DNA of 32,687 bases, from assembly GCA_009733775.1 (NCBI GenBank), contig WOGZ01000351.1:1-32687 (forward strand), written 5' to 3'. Position numbers and translations under genes: made by a program. Below are positions 1 through 12,788 of the stretch, piece by piece (position 1 is the stretch's first letter; each line of letters begins with the position of its first letter). The notes under the pieces are model-generated. The model did no database searches. It saw nothing but the letters and a program-made list of their open reading frames with translations, and was not told the DNA's origin. Origin of the DNA: Alectoria sarmentosa (taxonomy: Eukaryota > Ascomycota > Lecanoromycetes > Lecanorales > Parmeliaceae).

Positions 1-3000
1 TTAAAAATATATTAAATTTAAAAAAATTATAAAATCGTTTTAAATATAAAATTAAGTGAAAAGACGTCGATAAAGATTTTAATTAATATAACATTAATAA
101 AGATAAATTCGATAATGCAAAAAACGTAATAAAAGACTTTTATAAAAAATATTCAAATAAGTTAAAATAAAAAGATTAAACATTATTCGATTAAATTAAT
201 GATTAATTTATAAAAAAAATTTATTATTTGTTTTTTCTCTTTTTTTTTTCTTTTTTATAATCGTCGTTATTATAGTAAGTAATAACGATTATATACAATT
301 TTCGACTATTATACGTACGTTTTCACGTCATTTTTTCAATAACAAAATCGATCGATATCGATGACGACGACGTGTTAATTTAAGATTCAAATAAACACGC
401 GATTCTCGTTATTCACATTATAAACACTTTTCGAAGTCTTTTAACGTCGTTTTAAAATCTCGCTATCGTTATTGTTAATTTTATTCGATTTTATATATAT
501 AATAATTTATAAAAAAAGATTATTTAAGACATTATTAAAACACATATAAATTTCAAATAAAATTTAACGTTTACGACTCGATTTGATTCGAAAAATTTTA
601 TTTAATTATATCGTTTAATTTTTGCGATTTTTTCTTCGTTCGAAATATGAAATATTAAATAATAGTAAACATTTAAATGTTTCGACGACGATTATAACGT
701 CAATTTTTTATCAAATTATTTTACTTTTAAACGTTTAAAACGATAAAATATTATAATATCGACGATGTTATAAATAAACTTTTCACGATATATTAATTAT
801 TATCGCTATTATCGTTAACTTTCTTTAATTAAAAATAATTATTAATTAAATGTTTTAAAGATATAAGATAAGTTATAAACACATTTCTTTGATTTTTACA
901 ACGCTGAGATATCGCTTTAAAAAAAAAATATGTTATAAACGTATTTTATATTTTTAATAAAGCTAATTTTTCTTTAATATCACATTTTTTTAACATTATT
1001 CGATTGAGCTTAGCGTGACTTAATAAAGATATTTATTTTTATATAAATGTCTTTTTTTATATATATATCTTTTCTTCACTTAATTATCTTATTTAATACA
1101 CTTATATAATATAATTTTATATTAATTTTAATAAAAAGTTCAATTGAAATTAAGTTTCTCGATTAAAAATAATGAAAATTGAAAATTTGAAATTTTTTCA
1201 AATTTAAAAATAAAATGCACGAACGATTAATAAAATATTTAATTTATTTTATTTATCGAAATATATTTAATTAATTTAAATAAAGAATTTATTATTATAA
1301 AAATATTAATATATCATCGTTCGAAATATTCTTTATTATTAAATAAAATAATAATAAAATTTATCAAAATGTTCGTTTATCATCGATCGAATATTTTTAA
1401 AAATTTAAATAATTTATAATATTTGTTTTTAAAAGATTTTTAATTGAAAATAATTATAATAATTTCAAATAAAGCGTTTAACATCGTTTGAAAAATTAAA
1501 TTATTAATAAATGCGACGAACAATTTTATATTATTTCGTTATTTCGAGATATTTTATACTTAAAAAATTGTAAATAAAAAATACATATTAAAACGTAAAT
1601 CATTATTATCGAAAACGAGAAATTCATTTTTTTGAAAATAAATGCGCTCGTCTCGTTTTTTCAATTCAATAATTTTTTATTTTAATATATAAATATTTGT
1701 TTATAAAGTTTCGAAAAACTTTAAAATTTATTTATTATTTTAATAAACTTATTAAAGCGTAACCTTCGAAATTATAATTCGATTAATTTTATTTTCGAAT
1801 TTTGATTTTTTATCATTAAACGTTTTTTTCGAAATAATTTAATTAATTTTAAAAATATTAATAAAAGCGAGAAAAATGAATTTAAGTTTGAAAATTATTT
1901 CTAAAAATTCAATACTTTAAATGTTTAAGTTTTCGAAACTTAAAATAATTTATTATTAATATTAACATCGATGATTTTTTTCATTTTTAAAAAGATTTTT
2001 AAACTTATAAATTAAAACGTTTGCGCGTCGATTTAAATCTTTAAACTAATAAATTATTTTGAAATTAAATTTAAAAATTAAATTAATTTAATGCGCTTAA
2101 CGACGAGTAAAAATTTAATAATTATAAAATATTTAAAATTCTTATAATCGAAAAAGATAATAATGAATTAATTAATGTTTTTTAATTTTGATTATTATAA
2201 TTTAAATGCGCGAATAATAATTAAAAACTTTTAATCGTAAATTTTATACTTATATTTCGCGAAAAACAATTTTAATTGAGAAATGAACGATTAATTTAAA
2301 AGTTTCATTTTTATTATATTAAAATATAACGTTTACGATTATATAATTTAAAATATTTATTTTTATCACGATTTACTTCTTTAAATTAAAATATAATAAA
2401 GTAAACGTCGAAATAAAAACGACTTTAAAATCATTAAAAACGTTTTAATATTTTAAAATTCACTTAAAAAATGATTTTTTATTGTTAATTAAATTAAAGA
2501 TTTTATAAATTTAAAAAAGTTTCGAATAAAACGTCGATAAAAATTAATAAAACTTAAAAAACTATCAACGTTTTTAATTATTTTAAATGTGAATTTATTA
2601 AATATAACGAAAATCTTTTTTATATTTATTTAAACATCTTTAATAATAATAATTAAATCGAAATATTTAATTTTATTTATATTAAATAAAAAATTTTATA
2701 CGTCGATTTAAAGACTTGTTTTTTGAAAACGTGTTAAAATAAAGCGTATAAACTTAATGTGTTTTTTAATTTTTATTATAAATTATAATCTTATTTATAT
2801 AAATAATATAAAAGTTATCAAAATATTTATATAACACATTATTAATATAATTTTAAAAAATGAAAAAAGCGTCGCATAATTCGAAATTTATAATTAAAAA
2901 TTTATAAAAATCGTATTAAATGCGAAAAATAGTTTTTTATTTCTTATTTTCGATTATTAACAATTTGTTAAATGTTATTATAATATTTAAAATTATATAA

Positions 3001-5071
3001 ATCTTTATATAATAGTGTCACGATTCGAAAATACGTTTTTATTAAAAATTTTAAATCATATTTACCTTAATTATTCGAATGTCATTTTCACTCGAATTAT
3101 TTAAAACTTAATTTAAAACGATGAAATACGTTTTATTTTAAGTAATTAAATATCGCGTTAACTATATTCGATTTAACGCTCGAATTATGAAAAATATTTA
3201 AACGCACAATTTTTTTTTTTACTTTTTTCTCTTTACGTTCGTTTTATATGATATATTTAATTTATAATTATTAAATATTATTTTGAATATAATATTATTT
3301 AAATTCTCGCTTATAACATTACAAACGCTTATTTTTATTATTATCATTTTTTCGATCGATATTATTTTTAATATTTTGATACTTTTAACATTTTCGAAAT
3401 ATTATTAATAATAACGAATATATTTAAAAGTCTTTTAAACGTCTTTGTTAACGCATTTTCAATTTAACTTAATAATTTATTTTTTGATTTTATAAACATC
3501 GAAGAAATTTTAATTGAAAATGTTTTATTTAATATTAAATTAATTTTTAAAAATATGAAAAAGTTTCGATAAATTATTAAATTTAATTTCGAATAAATTC
3601 TCGCTTTCTTTTATATATAATTTAAAACATTCGAAAATAACAAAATAAATGAAAATTAAATACGCGTTTTATAATTCGAAATAAAACTTTCTTTTATTCG
3701 ATAAACGTTTTTTTTATAATTTCAAACATTTTCGATTTGAAAATGCATAATTTTTAAATATAATCGCGTTTAAATATATATAAAATAAATTTTAATAATA
3801 TTATTAACATTTTATATTAAATAATTGAAGCTTAATTTCGAAAAACATTTTATTTATATATATATTTTTAATTTAATTTACATTTTATGTTTAATTAAAA
3901 GTTTATTTAATATCGATATTAATGTTAAAGTCTTTATTAATTACTTTTATACGCAAATTAATAAAACTTTCTTAATTTCACTTAAAATCTTTCGAGATTT
4001 TTGAAGATTAGATAATTATTTTATTTAATTTAAATTTATAATTTATTTTATTATAATTTCATTTCGAATATTAAAACATTTTGAATTATTTATAATAATT
4101 AAATTTTTATTATTATTTTTTTAAGTTTCGATATAATTATAAAATTGAATTAAATAAAAAAACATTATATTTCGATTTAATTCTTTTTTAAAAAAAAAAC
4201 ACATTGATTTATTAATCGAAATTCGAAAACGGGAAATTAATCTCGATGATTCTTTTAAAAGATCTTATTAATTTTTTTTTAAAATCCTTCATTTTCAATG
4301 TTTTAATTTTTAAAAAAGAATTCTTTTCGAGGAAAAAAAGATTTACGACGTAAAATAAAATAACGTTAAATTAAATATTAAAAAAATCTTCAAGCGGAAA
4401 TTTTTAAAATCATCGTTTGAAAATTTAAGAAATCTTTTTATAATCGTATTTAAGAATTATTAACGTTAAAGTTTTTAGAAATTTATATAATTAACGTCGC
4501 TTTTTTCGCTTAATTTATTAAAAATTTTCAAGTTTAATTCTTTATAATAAATATACACGATATCGAGAAAGTTTTAAATAAGAAAATTTATTTAAATTCT
4601 TTCACTATCGTGTTTTTCAAATATCACGATTTTTTTAATATCTTTTTTTATATAAAAATCGATAATTTTTTTTTCATCGTTTTAATAATTATAAAATTTC
4701 ATTAATGTTTAATAAAAAGTCAAGCTTTAATTTTATATATAATATATTTTAAAATAAATTGAAAGTATTATAATAATATTTAATAAATTATAAATAATCG
4801 AAGATGAAAAATAAAAAATCGAGTAAAGTAACGAGTTATCTCGTTAATTTATTTAAAATTATAATTTATTTCTTTATCGTAATAAAAGAAAATGTTTTTA
4901 TTTTATTTTTTTTCGATTGCGTTTTTAAAACGATTATAAAATTAAATCGATTTTTATTATATTAACGATAATATAAATAATGTTTTAATTTTTACTTAAA
5001 TAATAAAATATATTATAAATCTTTATATTATAATAAAAATAAATAAGTTTTTAAAATTTAATCTCGAATTT
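1..5071. other. AT-rich RIP-type DNA, no recognised gene
   Basis: This stretch is extremely A+T rich with stop codons in every frame, and no open frame worth reporting. Most C and G residues lie in CpG. The composition matches the retroelement relics further right, so it is probably degraded repeat DNA. A run of coding-like minus-strand codons is visible around 3300-3600 (reading NALTKTFKRLLNIF), and coding-like plus-strand codons around 4205-4470. I could not match either to a transposon domain. No LTR pair was found here by eye. Confidence 0.6.
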
Positions 5072-5232
5072 TATTAAAGAACGAAATAATATTAAATGTT
5101 TATATTTCGTTATAAACGAAATAATAATTATAAAAAGAGAATATATATTATAAAGTCGAATATATAAATAATATCAAATCGCGCTAAACTCAATCGAGTC
5201 GCGTATTAAAAAGATAAATTAAAATTATGACT
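5072..5232 (-). repeat. LTR (3' copy in element orientation) of short element
   Basis: This is a direct repeat of 5843-6003 at a constant offset of 771 bp with no gap. The visible differences are almost all C/T or A/G transitions, as expected if two identical LTRs were mutated separately by RIP. Shared landmarks are AATAATAATTATAAAAAGAG and the ATCGAGTCGCGTATTAAAAA block. Confidence 0.75.
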
Positions 5233-5842
5233 TTTTTTTTTTCACATCGTTATATTTTTATAATAAATTTCTTTATAATTATTTTTTATCGTAATTATTC
5301 TTTTAATTAAGAATTTTAAAACGCATATTAAGCGATATACGTGCGTCTTTATATTCTTTTTTATAATAAACTTTATTATTATTTCATTTTATTCTTATTA
5401 TTTAACATCGTAATTTTATTTTATTTTATTTCGTTAATATTTTATAATCTCGTGACGTACTTTATTACTTTTCTCGCTTATCGACGTTCGCTTATATATT
5501 ATATATTTTATATTATAATATTAATGCTTTAATAATAATTTATACTTTATCGTATAAATTTCGAAAACTCGTAATAAAGAATAAAAAATAGAAAATCGTA
5601 ATAATGTTATTCGTATTTAATTGTTTTATAGCAGATTTATTATTTTCGTATAACGCATTCGTAATAATTATTGTTATATATTTAAATCTTTATTTATTAA
5701 AAATCTTTATAATGTTATTTTCGTATTTTTATTCGTTAAAAATTAATATTATATATAATGTTTCTTCGCAAAGCTAACATTTATAAAAATAATTTATTAC
5801 GACTTAAAGGCGATTAGATTTTAAATCGAATAGTTATTATTA

Positions 5843-6003
5843 TATCAAAAAACGAAATAATGTTAAATGCTTATATTTCGCTATAAACGAAATAATAATT
5901 ATAAAAAGAGAATATATACTATAAAGCCGAATATATAAATAATGTCAAGTCGCGTTAAACTTAATCGAGTCGCGTATTAAAAAGATGAATTAAAATTATA
6001 ACA
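5843..6003 (-). repeat. LTR (5' copy in element orientation) of short element
   Basis: This is the partner of 5072-5232. On the minus strand it starts TGTTATAATTTTAATT, keeping the terminal TG, and ends in TA where CA is expected. It has slightly fewer RIP-type changes than its partner in several blocks, for example AATGTCAAGTCGCG against AATATCAAATCGCG. Confidence 0.75.
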
Positions 6004-7340
6004 AATTCTCTTTTTTATTTATATTCGTTACTTTTATAAATATATAACGTTTTAACATTAATATTACGATTGAATTTATTATATTTTAAAACTTGAAAAT
6101 TTGAAATCGAATTTTTTACGTTTTTGTTTTCGAAAATATTTAAATTCGAATCGCGATACTTTTATCGCGTACGCGTTCAAAAATTCATTTATATAAAATA
6201 ACTTTAATAATAATTTTCTCGCGATATTTTTATATTTTATTATTATTTAAAATTCGATTCTTTAACGTAAATTTAAACTTCGTATTTTTTTTTTATAAAT
6301 TTTTTTATTAAAATCGATAAATGAATTTTTAGTTTTTTCGATTAAAATTTGAAAATCGTAACTTTTAAATTAAACTTTTATGCGATTTTCTTTTATTTTT
6401 TAAAAAGAAATAAACGACGATTAATAAAATTAGCGATATAATTAAATAGAAAATATTTAAATCTTTTATACGTTATATTATTATAATTTTTTCTTTTATA
6501 TTTAATATATTATTAATTATTAATATTATTTTTCAAATTTTTTATATAATAAACGATTTTAAAAATGTCGATGATAAAATATTTTGAAATTTCGATAAAA
6601 TAGTTTTTTTATCGCGAAATTAACGTATATATTTTCTTTTATTTTTAATTTAATAAATTTTCAATTTTTTAAAATAAATAATTTCAATTTTAAATAATTA
6701 TTTTCGTTTAAAACGAAATCGCGAACGTAATAATTAACGTTTTATTATAAACGAAATCGTAATTATAATAATTAACGTTTTTTTATAACATTTTATAAAC
6801 TTTTATTGCGAAGTTTATTAATATAAATTTTCAACGCAAAAAGTTCGCGTTTTAATTAAAAACGACAAATTTTCTTTTTAATTCGTTTAAGATTATTTAT
6901 ATATATAATTTTCTTTTTAAAATAAACTTTTAAAATTTATTAACGTTATTAAAGCGTTTTCTTTAATTATTTTCGATTTTAAACGTTCGATTTTCGAATA
7001 AAATCAATATCGTAACGATATTAAAAAAAAAGGTTTTCGAAAAATATAAGAAATTAAAAATTTAAAACGTATAATTTACGTCGTTAAATATGCGTAAATA
7101 TATAAAAATATATAAAAATATATAATGTTGTTATTAACTTTAATTATTAAATTATAAAATAAATTTAATCTTTGAGAAAAATCAAAAAATTAAAATATAT
7201 TAAAAGAATTTATATTTATTCAATAGCGAGATAACTGCGAAAGTATTTAATTAAATTTAAATTTTATAAATTTTATAAACTTTTATAAAAATAACGTTAT
7301 AATAACGTATATATAATATAAAACGCATATAATTATTCGA
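6004..7340. other. AT-rich RIP-type spacer, nothing recognised
   Basis: This is A+T-rich DNA with no usable open frame. Short local duplications occur, for example two copies of a unit around 6725-6780 that include AACGTTTT and TATAA(A/C), and a triplicated ATATAAAAAT near 7097-7125. No transposon domain or LTR was recognised. Confidence 0.5.
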
Positions 7341-7345
7341 TTTAA

Positions 7346-7601
7346 TAAAAATAATAAAATTTCTTTTTAATGAAATTGCGTAATAATTAAATAATTATTA
7401 AATTTATAAATGTAATTACGAAATTAAATAAAAAAGTTATCAAATAAATTAATAATAATAAAAAAAAATTACGAGTATTTAAAACTTTTATTAAATATAT
7501 TATTAAATATATTAAATATTTATCTTAATTACGTAATTTATAATTTAATAAATAATTTAAACGAATTTTATTAATTTACTTTAAACACTCTCACTTTTAT
7601 A
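7346..7601 (-). repeat. Solo LTR of element A, inverted
   Basis: The plus-strand sequence here matches the reverse complement of the two LTRs of element A (7658-7915 and 14767-15026) along their whole length, with a ~12-bp insertion near 7495-7510. Shared blocks include GCGTAATAATTAAATAATT and TAATTTAATAAA(C/T)(G/A)ATTTAAACGA. It is flanked on both sides by TTTAA (7341-7345 and 7602-7606), a plausible 5-bp target duplication. No internal retroelement sequence is attached, so it looks like a solo LTR left by LTR-LTR recombination. Such 5-bp matches are weak evidence in sequence this AT-rich. Confidence 0.6.
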
Positions 7602-7657
7602 TTTAATATAAAATATAAATTTTAATAATTTAAAAATATTATTATAAATTATAATAT

Positions 7658-7915
7658 TATAAAAACGAACGTACTTAAAGCGATCTGATAAAGCTCGTTT
7701 AAATCGTTTATTAAATTACGTATTACGCAATTAAAGTGCGTTTTTAACATATTTAATAAAAATCTTAAATATTTACAATTCTCTTTTCTTTTTTTTTTCT
7801 TTAATTATTAATTCATTTAATAATTTATCGATTAAAATTCGTTATTACGTTTATAAATCTCGTAATTATTTAATTATTACGTAACTTTATTAAAAAAAGA
7901 TTTTATTATCTTATA
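7658..7915 (+). repeat. Element A 5' LTR
   Basis: This is a direct repeat of 14767-15026, co-linear at an offset of 7109-7111 bp. The 2-bp length difference lies in the pyrimidine tract near 7780-7800. Differences are mainly transitions. The terminal TG and CA are seen as TA at both ends, consistent with RIP. The homology stops sharply at 7915, after CTTATA. Confidence 0.7.
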
Positions 7916-10055
7916 ATTTTAATAATTTCGTTTATATAAAATCATTTAATTAATTATAATAAATAATTCGCGAATCGATTTTATTAATTTGCGAAATAAA
8001 AACGTTTTATTACGAATTATTAATAACGTTTTTAATCAAATAAGCGATTTTTATTAAAACACATTTACTTCGCAATTAAATAATTATGATATTAATTTTA
8101 ATATTAATGCGAATTTTAATAACATTATTAATTAAAACGATGATTATTAAAATATCGTATTCGATAATTCTTTATTTATTAACGAAAATTCTCATTTCGC
8201 AAATTTAATTTAAATTCAACGTTTTCGATTTGTAAAATTTAATGTTAAAAAGCATTTAATTATCGAAAAATTCAAATTAATCGAAATGTAAAACGTATAA
8301 AAATATCGTCGCGAATATAATAATAATTATTATCGCGAATTAAATCGTAAAAAGATAAACGTTATTAAAGTGCTTAATATATAACATCTTAATAATTACA
8401 ATTCGACGATTATATTTTTTTAAAATTGTGAGAATTATATCGTTTTGATATTTCGCATCGATTTTCGAATAAATAAAAAAAAGATTCGTTGATTTTTTAT
8501 TTTCTTAATCGATGTTAAAAAATAAATTTAAAAAAATGCACGAAATGTTATATTGCGTAATATCGACGAATTTATTTAAAACGAATATAAAAAGTGATAT
8601 TTAAATTAAATTCATAATTTAATTATCAAATTTTATGATATTAATTATTAATTAATTAAGATTATTATAAAAGACGATTAATCGATTATAAATTTTAACG
8701 ATTATTTTATTATATTATAATTATAACGAAATCGTTATATAATCGATATAAAACGCATAAAAATTTTACGAAATAAAATAATAAAAAAAAAATCTTTAAA
8801 AGCAATAAAAAACGTAATTTAATTTATTATTTATGTTATATTATTATAACAATATTAAAATAGCGAATAAAAATTACGAAAAATAAAAAAATTGTTTATT
8901 TTAAATAAAACTCGTTTTAACGATAAAATAAATTATTAAAAAAGTAATAATTAATATGCGAAGTCTCAAAAATAACATATTAAAGATCAAAAAAATTAAA
9001 AAAAGAATTCGTTCTCTTCGATATCGCAGAATCGAAAACTTATATAAAATAAATTTGAAAATAACGATTTTAAAATTAAATAAAGATTTCTGTTTATTGA
9101 AATTAAGTGTTGAAATTGTTAATAAAAAAAACATTTTAAGAATTTATTTAATTATTTAAATTATGTTATAAATAATGAGATACGTAATTGAATCTTTAAT
9201 AAAGAAAAAGATAAAGTTTAATATTTATCGTTATAGCATTAAATACGTTATTTATTAAATAACGATTTCGCTTTTTAATATTAAAAGGCGAAATTATTAT
9301 ATTAAATAATAAACGTGAAATAATTGTTTTAATGAATATCGATAATGAGAAAATCTTTATATCGCAATCTTTTATTAAAAAGACATAAATTTTTGAATTT
9401 GAATACGTGTTAATAATGATGCGTGTTATTAATAATCATCGCATATTTTTATATAAAACGCATAATTTAACATTTGATTTTATAAATAATTGAGATAAAA
9501 AATAAAAGTAAATTTTAAAAGCGTATATCGTGAATATGCGAAAATATAATCTTATTTTTAATTTCTTTTAAATTTATAATATCGATATTGATATTTATTA
9601 ACGCGAGCAATTTTAATTTTATCGCGATTTTTTTATAAATAATGAAAAATAAACAGATATCGTAATAATAAATATAAATTTATTTACGTCGTTAATTAAT
9701 ATAATAATTGCGTATAATATAAAATAAATGTATATCGCATTCTTATATTAGATTTTATTTGAAAATAATGAAAATAATTATAATAAAATTATGCGATATA
9801 ATGTCACGCAATTAAATAATTTTAATATGTTTAAACAATTTGAAAATTTATTAAAAGTCTTTTTAAAAGAATTATTTAATAATTTTAATATGCACGATTA
9901 AATCGAGCATTTTATAAATTTATAATTTAATAAATTATTCAAAAGCGATTCGATTTATAATATATCGTATAATAAACTCGCAACGATAAAAAATTATTTA
10001 AATAACGCATTTAAAAAAAAAGTGAATTCGATTCTCAAATAATTAAATTAATCTA
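7916..10055 (+). other. Element A 5' internal region (expected gag and protease)
   Basis: This lies between the 5' LTR and the reverse transcriptase, where a Ty3/gypsy element carries gag and the retropepsin. The frame at 8956-9159 (67 codons, Lys/Arg rich) may be a fragment of gag or protease, but I see no zinc knuckle and no Asp-Ser/Thr-Gly motif. The opposite-strand frame at 8901-9134 overlaps it and is probably a shadow. The rest is AT-rich with stops in all frames. Confidence 0.45.
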
Positions 10056-10674
10056 TTGATGTTATTCGTTAAAAAAATACATGATTTATTGCGATTATGT
10101 GTCGATTACAAAAAATTCAATAAAATAATTATTAAAAATAATTATTTATTGTCGTTATTCTCAAAAATCTTGAAAAGATTTATATATACGAAATATTTTA
10201 TTAAAATTAATATTTATAATGCGTATTATAAAATACGAATTTAAAAGAATAATAAATGAAAAATCGTTTTTCGAACTCGTTATAATTAATTTAAATATCA
10301 AATAATATTTTTTAATTTTATAAATGTTTTCATAATTTTTTAAATATATATAAATAAAACATTTAAATCGTATATCGACGTTTTTTGCGTAATATATTTC
10401 AATAACGTATTAATTTTTTTCGAAATGAAAAACTTATATTAAAAACACGTATAAACGATGTTGCGCGCGTTATTAAAGCATCGATTTTATACGAAAATAT
10501 TAAAATGCGTTTTTAATCGCAACGAAATTATCTTTTTAAGATTTATTATAAATTAATGTGATATTTAAATAAAGTTAACGCGTATTAAAATTATTATTAA
10601 ATAATCAAAATTAGAGTTTATTAAAAATATATTAATTTTTTTAAAATTCGTAAACTTTTATTATTAATTTATAA
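10056..10674 (+). pseudogene. Element A reverse transcriptase (Ty3/gypsy), inactivated
   Basis: The 62-codon open part reads LFVKK, then LRLCVDYKKFNKI, IIKNNYLLSLFS and KYFIKINIYNAYYKIRI. These match RT motifs 1-3 of Ty3/gypsy elements (FVKKKDGSLR, CVDYRKLN, the FTKLDLRNAYH type). The same frame continues through stops to FRTRYN*FKYQ, FCVIYFNNVLIF (catalytic box, 10389-10421) and FLKFVNFYY at the end. In family members the box is YxDD; here both Asp codons are Asn (10401-10406). TGA and TAA stops stand where W and Q are expected. Catalysis is not possible. Confidence 0.85.
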
Positions 10675-10850
10675 AAAGATTTTCGTAAATAATTGCGTTT
10701 TTAATTAATGTCACGCGCGAAGCAAAAAAAAACGAAATTAAATCATTTTTCATATTTATTAAAAAAGCATATAAGACTTTTAAAATTCTCAAATAAGTGT
10801 TTATTATAACATTTATTTTAAAACATTATAATTAAAAAATATCGTTTATT

Positions 10851-11210
10851 ATAAAAATCGATGCTTTTAAAACAAATGTAAATAATGTGTTTAATTAATT
10901 AATTGAAAACGAATAATAACATTTTATTGCGTTTTTTAATTATAAATTTAAAAAAATTGAATCTCATTAAAATATATATAATAAAAAATTATATGCGATT
11001 ATATTAAACTTTAAAAATTGAAAACATTACTTATAAAAAATTAAATATTTTATTCGTATAATTTTAAATTATAATAATTTACGTTATTTTATAATAATAA
11101 AGAAATTTAATACGAAATAAATTCGTTAAATTAAAAAATTAATTGCGTTTAACTTTAAAATCGAATATTATAAAAATAAATTTAATTTTGCGAATGCGTC
11201 GTCAAAAAAA
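10851..11210 (+). pseudogene. Element A RNase H domain, inactivated
   Basis: The plus-strand frame gives IKIDAFKTNVNNVFN, then IAFFNYKFKKIE, YNKKLYAIILNFKN*KHYL, LNYNNLRYF and FKIEYYKNKFNFANA. These correspond to the gypsy RNase H series: the ETDAS start, VAFFSRK, YDKELLAI, TDHKNL and the YRPGK linker with DALSR. The first catalytic Asp (in KIDA) is retained, while YDKE has become YNKK and TDH has become LNY. Several stops interrupt the frame. It follows the RT in the same element. Confidence 0.8.
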
Positions 11211-11981
11211 TTTAAAATTATTAAATCAAATAATAATGAAAATAATAATAATGATTTTTTTTTTATTTTGCGAAATAAACTTCGCAATTAAAAATATTAA
11301 TTTAATTTATAAAAACGTAATAACGTATTTATTATAATCAAATTCGTAATATTAACGAAATAATTAAACGATATTATTATTATAAATATTTAAATTATAA
11401 ATTTAAATAAAAAAGTGCTCGATAAACGAACACGTATTTTAAACATTATAATATCGTTTCGATTTTTAATTTATTAAATTTTAAAATTAAAAAGATTTTA
11501 TTTAAAGTTATGAGAATTAATAATTATATAATTATTTAAATTATAATATAAAAACGTTTTTATTGCGAATAAGAAATAATATTAAAAATACGCTATTAAA
11601 TAAAATGAATTTTCGAAATAAAAAATCGATAAAAATAAACTATTACGTCGTGATTTCGTAATTTATATTTTTAACGATTTTATTATAAAAAAAGAAATTC
11701 TTTATATAAATTATAATAATTTCAATGTTGAACACTTTTCTCGCAAACGCATTAAAAAAAATATCAAATTTAAATATTATTAAATAAATATAATAAGCGA
11801 CATAATAAATTATATTCACATTTATTTCGATTATTAAAAAATATAAATTCATTATTATAAATTTTATAACGAATTAATATTAATATTATTAAATAATATA
11901 AATTCATTTTATATTATAACATTAAATTTTATTATAAATTTATTATTTGTGAGAAATTTATATATTAATAAAATTTACGAT

Positions 11982-12372
11982 TTTATTTTAATTTTGATAA
12001 ATAAATTAACAAAACACGTAACGTATATAATAATCACAAAAAATTTGAAAATCAATAAATTTGTTAATATTATATAATGAGAATTTATATTATTATAAAA
12101 TATAATGCGAAATTTAATTTCAAATCGAAATTTATTATTTATAAACAAATTTTGAATAACGTTATATTAACATTTAAATATTAAACGAAAATTTAATATT
12201 GCGTTTCACTTTTAAACAAATAATTAAATTAAAAAACAAAATTAAATTTTTAAACATTATTTGCGAATTTATTGCAATTATAAATAAAATAATTAATTTA
12301 AGATTTTATTAATAATTGCGTTCGTATATAATAATAATATACACGTAAATATTAATAAAATTTCGTAAAAAT
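11982..12372 (+). pseudogene. Element A integrase catalytic core, inactivated
   Basis: The plus-strand frame reads ILILINKLTKHVTYIIITKN, then KFVNII, SNRNLLFINKF, AFHF*TNN and RIYCNYK, ending in LLIIAFVYNNNIHVN. These align with gypsy integrase landmarks VVVDRLTKxxH, SDRxxxFTSxFW, AFHPQTDGQTER, LRxYxNYxQxDW and LPLAEFAYNNSxH. The Asp of SDRD has become Asn, and stops sit at the HPQ and W positions. The upstream HHCC zinc-binding part should lie in about 11850-11980 but is too degraded to place. Confidence 0.8.
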
Positions 12373-12788
12373 TGTTAATGAAATACATAATAAATTTAAA
12401 AATGTTTTTAAAAATAAAATTTTAGAAAAAAAAACATCGCTTATTATAAAGCGAGCAGAATAATTATAAAATATAAAATCGCATTTAAAAAAATTATGAA
12501 AATAAATATTAAAATAATAAATAAAATATTATAATAATTATTATTATATTATAATTTTTCAAAAAAAAGATAAAATATTATTGCGAAATTTGAATATACG
12601 CATTTTATGATCAAAAAAGAAATTCGATTATAAATAATTTAAATCTTTCGAAATGTTAAAAAAAAATATATATATAAATTTACAAATTAAATCTTTTTAT
12701 TAAATATAAAAGAATTTATTTTGTATTTTATATATCGTTATTAAAATTTTGATATTCGCGTAACGATGATTTAAAATTATAAATAATC

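Larger units (their letters stand above)
5072..6003 (-). mobile_element. Short non-autonomous (TRIM-like) LTR element
   Basis: Two direct repeats of 161 bp (5072-5232 and 5843-6003) enclose about 610 bp with no retroelement protein. Read on the minus strand the LTR begins TGT(C/T)ATAATTTTAATT and ends TTTGATA, that is TG...CA with a RIP-type change. A run of A residues (minus strand, 5233-5243) sits directly inside the 5072-5232 copy, where a polypurine tract is expected for a minus-strand element. Flanks AATTT (5067-5071) and AATTC (6004-6008) could be a 5-bp target duplication differing by one transition. The first LTR base of the left copy is changed by a transversion. The first ~70 bp of the LTR resemble the LTR start of element B (21486-28250), so B or a relative may have supplied its proteins. 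An internally deleted copy of a larger element is an alternative. Confidence 0.7.

Noticed and set aside
5341..5532. 63-codon plus-strand frame rich in Tyr, Phe, Leu
   Set aside because: It lies inside the short non-autonomous element, has an AT-driven composition, and no homologue or motif was recognised.
11143..11337. Plus-strand frame of 64 codons
   Set aside because: Its first part overlaps the element A RNase H end in a different phase. It is a shadow frame.
11643..11852. Minus-strand frame of 69 codons inside element A
   Set aside because: It is opposite to the integrase region and consists of Ile, Asn and Tyr codons. It is a shadow in AT-rich DNA.
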